Source of the DNA: Verrucomicrobiota bacterium
Lineage (GTDB): Bacteria > Verrucomicrobiota > Verrucomicrobiia > CAIQCK01
Length of the DNA: 40,394 bases
Assembly: GCA_026397915.1 (NCBI GenBank)
Contig: JAPLTX010000013.1
Location: 1 to 40,394, forward strand
Reading direction: 5' to 3'
Made by a program: the position numbers and the translations under genes. Positions 24,519 to 31,830 of the stretch are shown here, in pieces. Positions within the stretch are counted from its first letter, which is position 1; every line of letters starts with the position of its first letter. The notes under the pieces were generated by a model. The model was not told the origin of the DNA and made no database searches. It saw nothing but the letters and a program-made list of their open reading frames with translations.

Positions 24519-25823
24519 ATGGATACCAATGTCAATTCCACCAGTCGGCGTCAGTTTTTGAAAACCTCAAGCGCGGCAGTCGTCACCAGCGCGGCGGCGG
24601 CACCGTTCATCCTTTCCAGCGAGGCCCGCGCGGCGGGCACCAGCGAGAAGCTCAAGATCGGCTTCATCGGCTGCGGCGGACGCGGCTCCGGCGCCGCCAA
24701 ACAGGCGCTCAAGGCCGACAGCAATGTCGAGCTTTACGCGATGGCCGACGTGTTTGAGGAGAAAATCACCAAGAGCCTGGAGCAGTTGAAAAAGACCGCG
24801 CCGGAGCAGATCAACTGCCCGGCGGAGCGGCAGTTCGTCGGTCTGGACGCCTACAAGAAGGTCATCGGCAGCGGCGTGGACGTGGTGTTGCTGACGACCC
24901 CGCCGGGATTCCGGCCGCAGCAGTTCAAAGCCGCCGTCGAGGCGGGCAAGCACGTGTTTCTGGAGAAACCGATGGCCACCGACGCGCCTGGCGTGCGGTC
25001 GGTGCTGGAATCGGTGAGGCTCGCCAAGCAGAAGAAACTCGCCGTGGTCGCCGGGTTTTGCTGGCGCTACGATTACGCGCGGCGCGAGTTCTTTAAGCGC
25101 ATCCTCGACGGGGCGATCGGCGACCTGCGCGCCCTCTACGGCTGCTACTGGGCCGGGCCGGTGAAGCCGATGCCGGCGCCGGAGACGCGTCCGGCGGGCA
25201 TGGGCGACGTGGAGTGGCAGTTGCGCAACTGGTATAACTTCGTCTGGACCTGCGGCGACGGCTTGGTGGAACAAGGCTGCCACACGCTCGACAAAATCCT
25301 CTGGGCCATGAAGGACGAGCCGCCGCAAAAGTGCGTCGCGGTCGGCGGCAGGCAGGTTTCCAATCCCGGCGGCAACATCTACGACCACGTAGAGGTCAAC
25401 TACGTCTGGCCCAACGGCGTGCGCGCGTTCTTCGGCCACCGCCAGTTGCCCAAGTCGTATAGCAAGGTCGCCGACTATCTCATGGGCACGAAGGGCGTCG
25501 GCACCATCGGCGAAGGCGCGCAGCCGGAGATCACCGGCGAGACGAAGTGGGCCTACGCCGGCGACAAGAACGACATGTATCAGACCGAGCACGACGAGTT
25601 CTTCGCTTCCATCCGCAAAGGCGAGCCGATCAACAATGGCGAGCGGATGGCCACCAGCACCATGGCCTCCATCATGGGCCGCATGGCCGCCTACACCGGC
25701 CAGGAGATCACGTGGGAAAAGGCGCTCGCCTCCGAGGAACGGCTTGTGCCGGAAGTGCTTGATTGGAAACAGGAACTCCCTGTTGCGCCGATGGCCGTGC
25801 CGGGGACAACGAAGTTCTTCTAA
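24519..25823 (+). CDS. Tat-exported Gfo/Idh/MocA family oxidoreductase
   Basis: The predicted protein has 434 residues. AAGGAG (24507-24512) lies 6 nt before the ATG. The N-terminus is a twin-arginine signal (TSRRQFLKTSSAAVVTS) ending near SEARAAG. A Rossmann NAD(P) domain begins with KIGFIGCGGRGSGAA and contains the family EKP motif (VFLEKPMATD). The C-terminal substrate domain includes DGLVEQGCHTLDK and ends with a short GTTKFF tail. The family oxidises or reduces sugar-type substrates. Tat export indicates a folded enzyme moved with its bound cofactor, as in glucose-fructose oxidoreductase. It is divergent from the secretion locus, with 145 bp between the starts. The substrate is unknown. 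Confidence 0.95.
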   Translation: MDTNVNSTSRRQFLKTSSAAVVTSAAAAPFILSSEARAAGTSEKLKIGFIGCGGRGSGAAKQALKADSNVELYAMADVFEEKITKSLEQLKKTAPEQINCPAERQFVGLDAYKKVIGSGVDVVLLTTPPGFRPQQFKAAVEAGKHVFLEKPMATDAPGVRSVLESVRLAKQKKLAVVAGFCWRYDYARREFFKRILDGAIGDLRALYGCYWAGPVKPMPAPETRPAGMGDVEWQLRNWYNFVWTCGDGLVEQGCHTLDKILWAMKDEPPQKCVAVGGRQVSNPGGNIYDHVEVNYVWPNGVRAFFGHRQLPKSYSKVADYLMGTKGVGTIGEGAQPEITGETKWAYAGDKNDMYQTEHDEFFASIRKGEPINNGERMATSTMASIMGRMAAYTGQEITWEKALASEERLVPEVLDWKQELPVAPMAVPGTTKFF

Positions 25824-25856
25824 TCGCCAGGCCGCAGCCGGTGGATTGCAGTGTGG

Positions 25857-25906
25857 AACGCGATGCGTCATGGACGTTGAACGCATGACGGACTACCCAT
25901 CGCGTT
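25857..25906. terminator. long imperfect hairpin between convergent genes
   Basis: AACGCGATG (25857-25865) pairs with CATCGCGTT (25898-25906). Inside it CGTCATG (25866-25872) pairs with CATGACG (25884-25890). A 7-nt bulge lies on one side only. The hairpin stands between the end of the Gfo/Idh/MocA gene and the end of the opposite-strand gene at 26051. It could stop transcription from either side, although no run of T follows. Its right arm is part of a GTTTCACG-type word repeat. Confidence 0.4.
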
Positions 25907-26050
25907 TCACGTTTCGTCCACAGCCTTCCGACTTGTCCCCTGCACGCCCGTCCCGCCCACGCCATCGCCAGCAGCAGCAGGTTTCGGCTGACCGTTTTCA
26001 GTCTTCCCTCATTCCTTTCGCGTCCGGCTTCGGGACCATTCTCCGTCTGG

Positions 26051-27730
26051 CTATCTCGCGGGTTGGGTTTCTGTGCCGCGTGTGACGATGATGTTCTTGT
26101 ATTTTACTTTGCCCTTGGACCAATTGTCGCCCGCGCAGAAAAGCAATTGTTCCGCCTTGTCTTTTACTCCGGGCGCAGTGGGTATTAAGGTGCCGTCAAT
26201 TTTAAGTTGGACTGCCTCGGTGGTAACCGAGATCGCAATCTGATATTCTTTGTTCAAGTGGTAGTCAAAAAGCTTCAGTGGTTTTGCGGGTGGATAGATG
26301 CCAAAGGTTTTGTCGTAACCCTCATTGGCGAACTTCATGCGGCCGAATTTCACGCGAGGGCGCATGCCCTCCAACACAGTGATGCTGAAACGAAGCGTAA
26401 AGGGCGGAGAGAACATCTCCCGATACGCGATTTGGCTTGAACCGCTTCCAATAAGCGCATCGTTTTGAAAAGCCCAGTCGCCGGACTCAATCTCCCACTT
26501 CTTTTGGTTTTCCTTGCCCAGCAGCGCGACAGTTTTCGGTAATGTTGCTGGCGGGACAATCGGAACAGCGCCAGCCTTTTCAACTTTACGAGGCGCAGCC
26601 GTCTTTCCGGACAAAGGAAGTTCAGTTTCTCCGGGTTTACCTGCTTTTTGAAGCACAGCCTTGAGCACTGTCTTTGACTTGATGTCTATCGTAGCTTTGG
26701 CGGTGTAGATTTCGTTTGGGCTTTTCATCTCCAGTTGGACGTCCTCGCGGCCAACTTGAATGCGAAGTATTTTAACCTTCGTGGAATCCTCCGTCTTGAA
26801 GTTGATGAACGGACGCTTAAACAATGAACGACTCATATCCGTGTCTTTTGAACCAAACCACCAAGCTCCGTTCAGTGCGAAAACGTCAACCTCCCTTTCA
26901 AACCGATCCACCACATTGTCTATAGTGCATTTCTCGCCTCCTTGCTGCGCCAGCAAGCTGTCGCACCATTGAATCCACGCACCTCCACCCTTTGGAGGCT
27001 TGAAACCTAAGACACTTTGGTTGCTCTCGACGTAAAAGTTCTGCTCAGGCCCCGCCCACACTTTGCCCTTGGCGGTCACGAAAACGGTGATGGGGATTGT
27101 TTCAGGGCCGGACGGATTCAATTCGCAGAGGAACTTCGCGCGCTTCCCATCCACCTTTTCCGGGGAGGAGCCTCCTTCCGTGTTCACTTGGCCTGCCCAA
27201 GGTTCCCATGCCAACTTCCCAATGATCAAATCCTTCTCTCGCCTCAATTCGGTCATGTGGCGAGTGTTCATCATGTCGAGCATGTAAAATTTCTTCCCGA
27301 CCATGAAGATGTAATTGGGCAGGCCCCCGCTCTGCCTGCCGAACGCTAAGATTTTGTTGGAGACCACTCGCCATGTGCCGCGGCAGACGCGCTTGGGCGC
27401 AAAGGGATCGTCCGCGGCCTGATAGGTGTGATCGGCGTTGAACTGGACCCACGGCTTAACCAGACACAAGTCGCTGCCGCTCTCGGCGGCCATCTCGATC
27501 CATTTGCCGGTCAGGTGACGGAGCACATCCGCCTCGGTGAGCGGGGCCAGCTTTGGCTCTTTGAGTGGTTTGCCGTGAGACGGGACCTTCCACATTTCTT
27601 TCCAAATGAGGTTGATCTCGCTGTCCTTTAGATCTCTTGGCAGGTCTCTAGGTTTCTCCTCCTGGCTCATACCAGCGTTCACCGCGAGGAAAATCACTGC
27701 GGCAGCAAATGATCGGTAACGTGAATTCAT
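26051..27730 (-). CDS. secreted protein of unknown function, lipocalin-like N-part and LamG-like C-part
   Basis: The predicted protein has 559 residues from ATG 27730, where a signal peptide (YRSFAAAVIFLAVNAGMSQ) begins; the frame extends to 27769 without support. Residues about 70-140 resemble a small lipocalin-like barrel (LTGKWIEMA, FNADHTYQAADD, RGTWRVVSNKILAFG). A middle region holds paired cysteines (WIQWCDSLLAQ, EKCTIDNV). The C-terminal 190 residues look like a concanavalin/LamG-type sandwich (WEIESGDWAFQNDALIG, FDYHLNKEYQIAISV, VKYKNIIVTRG), of the kind seen in 3-keto-disaccharide hydrolase-like proteins. I recognise no catalytic motif. Base composition is visibly lower in GC than the flanking genes, suggesting later arrival. 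It lies 28 nt downstream of the gene at 27759-28265. Confidence 0.82.
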   Translation of the reverse strand: MNSRYRSFAAAVIFLAVNAGMSQEEKPRDLPRDLKDSEINLIWKEMWKVPSHGKPLKEPKLAPLTEADVLRHLTGKWIEMAAESGSDLCLVKPWVQFNADHTYQAADDPFAPKRVCRGTWRVVSNKILAFGRQSGGLPNYIFMVGKKFYMLDMMNTRHMTELRREKDLIIGKLAWEPWAGQVNTEGGSSPEKVDGKRAKFLCELNPSGPETIPITVFVTAKGKVWAGPEQNFYVESNQSVLGFKPPKGGGAWIQWCDSLLAQQGGEKCTIDNVVDRFEREVDVFALNGAWWFGSKDTDMSRSLFKRPFINFKTEDSTKVKILRIQVGREDVQLEMKSPNEIYTAKATIDIKSKTVLKAVLQKAGKPGETELPLSGKTAAPRKVEKAGAVPIVPPATLPKTVALLGKENQKKWEIESGDWAFQNDALIGSGSSQIAYREMFSPPFTLRFSITVLEGMRPRVKFGRMKFANEGYDKTFGIYPPAKPLKLFDYHLNKEYQIAISVTTEAVQLKIDGTLIPTAPGVKDKAEQLLFCAGDNWSKGKVKYKNIIVTRGTETQPAR

Positions 27731-27758
27731 GCCGTCTTCTTTCCTCCATCGGCCGGCT

Positions 27759-28265
27759 TCATTGCACATTCAGCATCGGGCCAAGGTCGTGCCACTTGGT
27801 GTCGCCGCGACCCGTGTTTCGATACAAGTGATGCATCGTTGCGCTGCCTTTGTCGGGGATGAACGCCTGAAGACCGCCTTCGTTGTCAGTTCCCGTCAGG
27901 CTTTCGGTGCCGGAGACCTTGATCACGATCGTGCCTTCGATGCCATTGACGGTGGCGTGACCGAGAACTTTGAAGGTGCTCTTGATGCCGCTCGGATAAG
28001 TCTCGCTCCACATCTTCTCGGTCATGCGCTTCCAGTAACGGCGGCCCGGGTCAGGATCGGCTTTGTATTCAAAGCAATAGGAATACGGGAGCTTGGTATT
28101 GAGTTGCCGCACCGTCAGCGGTGTCACCTGTTCGGGAATGTTGACGCCCGCTTTCCAGGCGGCTTGGTCAGCGGCAATTGCGGCGCTTGTCGCCAAGAGC
28201 ACAAACGCAAACGTGATGAAGATTCGAGTGAACGTTTTTAATGCCTTCCATTGGGGAGTGTTCAT
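27759..28265 (-). CDS. small secreted protein of unknown function
   Basis: The predicted protein has 168 residues. ATG 28265 has a good AAGGAAGG ribosome site. A signal peptide (IFITFAFVLLATSAAIAA) is followed by a compact domain with segments PYSYCFEYKADPDPGRRYWKR, STFKVLGHATVNGIEGTIVIKVSG and SATMHHLYRNTGRGDTKWHDLGP. I do not recognise the family. It shares the lower GC of the next gene (26051-27730) and is 28 nt upstream of it on the same strand. The two therefore probably form a unit delivered to the periplasm or outside. No catalytic residues can be named. Confidence 0.8.
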   Translation of the reverse strand: MNTPQWKALKTFTRIFITFAFVLLATSAAIAADQAAWKAGVNIPEQVTPLTVRQLNTKLPYSYCFEYKADPDPGRRYWKRMTEKMWSETYPSGIKSTFKVLGHATVNGIEGTIVIKVSGTESLTGTDNEGGLQAFIPDKGSATMHHLYRNTGRGDTKWHDLGPMLNVQ

Positions 28266-28331
28266 GGTTTTCCTTCCTTTCTTGCGACCGTTGATTATCC
28301 CACTCGCGTTTATGCGCGTCCATTGATGATT

Positions 28332-28616
28332 TCATCCATTCGACAGGCTCAGGACGCCAGCGTTGTTCCAGAGCGCGCCGGGGACGCGCGGGTCGGTGGT
28401 GGGCGGGATGAATGTCGCGCTGACGTTGCCGGCGGGGTCCACGTGGAGGAAGTTGATCGGCGAGCTGGTCAGCCGGAAATCCACGCTGCCGTCCGGATGG
28501 GCCGCGATTTGGAACTGCGCCGCGTCGGCGTTGATGCGCAACGAGCCGTCCTCGCCGCTCGGGGCGTTGATGACGCCGCCGTCGTGGCTGGCGGGCAAAA
28601 AGATACAGGCTGAGCT
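28332..28616 (-). pseudogene. 3' fragment of an unidentified gene
   Basis: An open frame with natural stop at 28332 encodes a Gly/Asn/Asp-rich beta-like tail (LRINADAAQFQIAAHPDGSVDFRL, then IPPTTDPRVPGALWNNAGVLSLS). It has no ATG or credible ribosome site; upstream it closes at a TGA (28619-28617), where the sequence turns into unrelated intergenic DNA. The closing VPGALWNNAGVLSLS motif looks like the C-terminus of a larger surface or tail-fibre-like protein. I read it as a truncated remnant, though a short gene with a TTG start at 28598 cannot be excluded. Confidence 0.5.
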
Positions 28617-28699
28617 TCAGAATTTCGGTTTTAGCGGCTTTTCGTGTGATTCGTGGACAAAATCTACGCAAACTGCGTCTTTGTGGCACAGTTAGGGGG
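28617..28699. other. intergenic word-like sequence of possible dispersed-repeat type
   Basis: Between the gene fragment and the 21-bp array lies a lower-GC stretch with words such as TTCGTGTGATTCGTGG and ACAAAATCTACGCA. Comparable sequences reading HESHE or FRVIRG when translated seem, from memory, to be scattered in several environmental genomes. I see no gene, promoter or terminator in it. Confidence 0.35.
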
Positions 28700-29037
28700 C
28701 TTGTCTGGAACTTCCAGACATTTGTCTGAACGTTCCGGACAAATGTCCCAAGGTTCCGGACAAATGTCCCAAGGTTCCGGACAAATGTCCCAAGGTTCCG
28801 GACATTTGTCCGAAGCTTTCGGACGTTTGTCCCAAGGTTCCGTGCGTTTGTCCGGAACTTCCGGACAACTGCCCGAAGCTTCCGTGCGTTTGGACGGACT
28901 TCCCGGACAATTGCACGGACCCTCGGTCCGTTTGAACGAAACCTCCGTGCAACTGGACGAAGACTCCGTGCGTTTGGACGAAGGGTCCGTCCATTTGCCC
29001 CAAACGTCCGTTCGTTTGCCGGAACGGTCCGCGCGCT
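28700..29037. repeat. 21-bp tandem repeat array, 15 full units, dyad-symmetric
   Basis: Fifteen complete 21-bp units run from 28712 to 29026 without a single insertion or deletion, flanked by a partial unit on the left (28700-28711) and a decayed one on the right. Units 2-4 (28733-28795) are identical; the others differ by substitutions. Each canonical unit contains GGACA-NN-TGTCC, an inverted repeat. In unit 1 both arms changed together (AGACA/TGTCT). The C and G at unit positions 8 and 13 are invariant in all 15 units. The joints also form palindromes, for example at 28703-28721 and 28850-28868. The plus-strand frame from 28653 (GTG, no ribosome site) reads as heptads of the SGQMSQG / SVRLDEG type with a constant Met or Leu. 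Minus frames are open too. Confidence 0.95.
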
Positions 29038-29061
29038 CCACGTGACGCGAGCCGGCGGCGT

Positions 29062-29520
29062 TCAAGCGCCGGGACTGCGGCGGTTGACGGCGGCGAGACG
29101 GAGCAGATGCAGCGCGACGACCGCGGTCAGGACGATCGCGCTGTAGCGATGAAGCGATGCCAGCGTCCGCTGCCCGTCGGTGCCGCAGAGCGGCGTCATG
29201 GGCACGACGCCGGTGAGCAGGACCATCCATCCGCCGGCGAGCACCAGCCAGAACAGCAGGCCGCCCGCGCCCGCGCCGGAGCGGCCCGCCCACGTCAGCG
29301 CGACCAGGGCCAGGCCGACAGCAAACAAAGGCGCGGACCCCACGTGCAGCATCAGCACCCAGCCGGTGATGGCCGCTTTGCCGAAGAGAAGCCATCCCAG
29401 TCCGGTGACGGCCAGCGCGGCCGCGCCGAGCAGCATCATGAGGTAGGCCAGATTCCGCCCGGTGGCGAGCGCGAGCCAGTTCCGGGCGGGTGTTCGTGAA
29501 GTGTGTTGGGTTGTGCTCAT
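29062..29520 (-). CDS. small cytochrome b-like integral membrane protein
   Basis: The predicted protein has 152 residues. ATG 29520 follows a GGAG ribosome site. Four hydrophobic helices are visible (NLAYLMMLLGAAALAVTGLGWLLF, the segment with VLMLHVGSAPLFAVGLALVAL, GGLLFWLVLAGGWMVLLTG, and SAIVLTAVVALHLLRLA). Histidines at helix positions (MLHVG, LHRYS, ALHLLRL) could bind b-type haem. The gene begins 29 nt after the stop of the multihaem cytochrome gene on the same strand, so the pair most likely forms a quinone-linked electron-transfer module. The family assignment rests on topology and histidine placement. The 21-bp repeat array starts about 25 bp past its stop codon. Confidence 0.75.
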   Translation of the reverse strand: MSTTQHTSRTPARNWLALATGRNLAYLMMLLGAAALAVTGLGWLLFGKAAITGWVLMLHVGSAPLFAVGLALVALTWAGRSGAGAGGLLFWLVLAGGWMVLLTGVVPMTPLCGTDGQRTLASLHRYSAIVLTAVVALHLLRLAAVNRRSPGA

Positions 29521-29549
29521 TGCGTTCTCCAGAAGCTCGCGTGGTTCGT

Positions 29550-31619
29550 TTACGGCTTGCGGTTGTTCAGCCGCGTGTAAAGTGCTCCGAGGCCAAAAGC
29601 CAGCAGGACCGCCAGAATGGCCAGCGCCGAACTGAAGCAGACGCATTTGAGCATCGGGCGGAACAGGAACGTGAAGGCGAACGTTGAGGCCAGTGTCTTG
29701 TTGTCGCCGCGCAACGTCCACATCGGCTTGGCCGTCACGTGGCTGGCCTCCACCGGGCCGCGCGGCGTCACCGTGCCGAAGTAGATCGGCGAGTCGAGCG
29801 AGTGACAATCGGCGCAGCCGCGCACGCCGAGCGCCTGGCCAGCCGGACGAACGTCGTGCGCCAGCGGCCACGCGTAGGGTTTGGCGGCGGCGTGTTCCTC
29901 GGAGATTAACTTGCCGTTGTCGAGGCGATACAGTTTGCCGGCGGCGACAAACACCGCCTGGCCCTTCGAAGCCTCGCCCGAGAGCGCGCCCAGCACGTCG
30001 CTGATTTGCTGGTTTGTCAGCGGCTTGCTGTTGTAGGGATCGCGCATCATGTCGGCCGACGTCAGCATGGGGAACTTGGCGCGCGCCAGCTTGGAAACTT
30101 CCGCCGGCAGCAGCGGCGTCATCTTGCCTTGGTTGAGATGCCCCCAATAAGCCGGCCAGACCATCCGGTGTGGCGCGATGCGGCCGTCCTGGCCTCGCAG
30201 GAACACCGGCTGGACGATGACCGGCGGCGTGTTGTCCGTGCGCGCAGGCGCCGGCAAGCCGAGCTTGTGCGCCAACGACGTGTGCACAGCGCCCGCAGCC
30301 GCGCCGGGGAACGGCCCGGAGTGGCACGCGGTGCATGAGAGTTTCTCAAGGTGGACCGGCGGCAATCCTTTGTGGACCGGCGCGGGCGCGCCGAGCCGTC
30401 CGCCCATGCGCGCCGTCGCCTGCTTGGCGCTCTCGGAGCCGTAATGGCAGCCGCGGCAGGTGAGCGTTTCGACCATGCCCATCTCGTCCTTGACCTGTTG
30501 TTCCGCGAGGCGTTTCGCGTCGGCTTCGCTGACCGCAGCGTCGTTGCGGCGGATCAGTTTTGCTCGCCACTCCACCATGCCCGCGTTGACGGCCCGGTTG
30601 CCGAGTTCGCCTTCGTAACCACGAACGACCATGTGGTCCAGGCTGTTCCGATGGCAGTCCACGCAACTCATGCCAGCGCGGATGTGCACGTCGCCGTCCG
30701 AATGCCAGCGCGCATCGCCGGTTCGCGACTCGGCTGTGTGGCAGTAGTAACAACTGCTGGCCAGCCGCTGGCGCGCGACGTTGAAGGTGGTGTGGTTTTC
30801 CATGCCCTGCCTGGCCCGGTCGTATTTCAGCAGCGGTGGATCGGCCGGGACGGGATTGGGCGGTCGCCATTGATCGGCTGCCGCCTTGCCGCTCTTGGCA
30901 AAACCCAGGGTGCCCAAGCCCGCCGCGATGGATGGCGCCCAGCGGATGTTCTCCATGCCCATCGCTCGGAAACGGGAATCGTGGTCGTAATGACCGCTCG
31001 AATCGTGACAGATGAGGCAGTCAACCTCCATCACACCGGTCACCAGAAAGCGCCGCATCCGGACGTCGTTGGCATCTATTTTGTCCTTGGGCGGTTCGCC
31101 CACGCCGCCGCCGGGCAAGTGCCGCGCGAAGGTCGTGATGAAATCAAAGTCGCTCATGCCGATCTCCGCCGGCTTGAACGTGCCCGCCCAGCCGCGATAC
31201 GAAAGCGGAACCTGCGTGCGCGTGACTGGGTCGGTCAGAATCCACGGTTCGCCCGGCCGGCCGGGCTTGATGTCCTCTTTGGCCGAGTTGAAATGCCAGC
31301 CACGACCGATGATGTCATACTCGTGGCACTTGCCGCAGGTTTGGGCTGTTGAGTAGGGATTGGCGGCGGCCTCTTGCGGCTTGCCTTGCGCGTCGAACAA
31401 CGGCGGCAACGAAATCATGCGGCCCTCCGCGTCGCGCAGCGGAATGTGGTGCAGAAATGGCATCCGGCTTTCGGTCTTCAGATTCTCTGCAGCCGTGCCC
31501 GATGGCGCAGACGCCAGCATCAACGCCAAGACGACGGCGCAGGGAGCTTTCTTTCTCCAAAAGGTGGAATCATTCTGGACAGGAACGCGGGTTTCAACGC
31601 CGAAAGTTTCTGCTTTCAT
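29550..31619 (-). CDS. seven-haem c-type cytochrome, membrane-anchored
   Basis: The predicted protein has 689 residues. ATG 31619 is chosen because GGAG lies 6 nt upstream; the frame reaches 31769 without support. A signal segment (CAVVLALMLASAPSGTAA) precedes seven CxxCH haem sites at Cys95, 201, 290, 319, 388, 429 and 602. A C-terminal helix (ALAILAVLLAFGLGALYTRL) with short basic tail anchors it in the membrane. Many His residues (HHIP, HYDHDS, HLEKL) are available as distal ligands. The wide gap between haems six and seven (429-602) suggests separate domains. It may act as a terminal reductase or conduit with the adjacent cytochrome b-like protein. It resembles octahaem/tetrathionate reductase-type cytochromes in style, but I cannot assign a substrate. 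Confidence 0.9.
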   Translation of the reverse strand: MKAETFGVETRVPVQNDSTFWRKKAPCAVVLALMLASAPSGTAAENLKTESRMPFLHHIPLRDAEGRMISLPPLFDAQGKPQEAAANPYSTAQTCGKCHEYDIIGRGWHFNSAKEDIKPGRPGEPWILTDPVTRTQVPLSYRGWAGTFKPAEIGMSDFDFITTFARHLPGGGVGEPPKDKIDANDVRMRRFLVTGVMEVDCLICHDSSGHYDHDSRFRAMGMENIRWAPSIAAGLGTLGFAKSGKAAADQWRPPNPVPADPPLLKYDRARQGMENHTTFNVARQRLASSCYYCHTAESRTGDARWHSDGDVHIRAGMSCVDCHRNSLDHMVVRGYEGELGNRAVNAGMVEWRAKLIRRNDAAVSEADAKRLAEQQVKDEMGMVETLTCRGCHYGSESAKQATARMGGRLGAPAPVHKGLPPVHLEKLSCTACHSGPFPGAAAGAVHTSLAHKLGLPAPARTDNTPPVIVQPVFLRGQDGRIAPHRMVWPAYWGHLNQGKMTPLLPAEVSKLARAKFPMLTSADMMRDPYNSKPLTNQQISDVLGALSGEASKGQAVFVAAGKLYRLDNGKLISEEHAAAKPYAWPLAHDVRPAGQALGVRGCADCHSLDSPIYFGTVTPRGPVEASHVTAKPMWTLRGDNKTLASTFAFTFLFRPMLKCVCFSSALAILAVLLAFGLGALYTRLNNRKP

Positions 31620-31743
31620 TGGAACTCCAAGAGTATGGAATCGGGCGCTTGTTTCAAGCTGCTTTTTTGCTTGGACTTGGTTTCTGACGCAGCAACAGTT
31701 TCCGAGTGATACTTTGGGACCATGCCGGAGTGAAAAACGGTGG

Positions 31744-31772
31744 TTGACTGTAGGGGCCTGAATTCCCAAAAT
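31744..31772 (+). promoter_or_regulatory. sigma70-like promoter for the FGE-fold gene
   Basis: TTGACT (31744-31749) and CAAAAT (31767-31772) are 17 bp apart. Transcription would begin near 31779, about 50 nt before the ATG at 31831. The second box matches the consensus at four of six positions. Confidence 0.4.
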
Positions 31773-31830
31773 GCATTTGCTCGTTGTTGTTTTCGAAAAT
31801 CAAAACTTTGAAGAAGATACGAACTGAACT

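Noticed and set aside
28700..29037. CRISPR array
   Set aside because: Units are contiguous with no spacers and there are no cas genes. It is a plain tandem array.
28653..29045. Definite coding sequence for a heptad-repeat protein
   Set aside because: The frame starts with GTG without a ribosome site, and other frames on both strands are open as well. Kept only as one of three explanations of the repeat.
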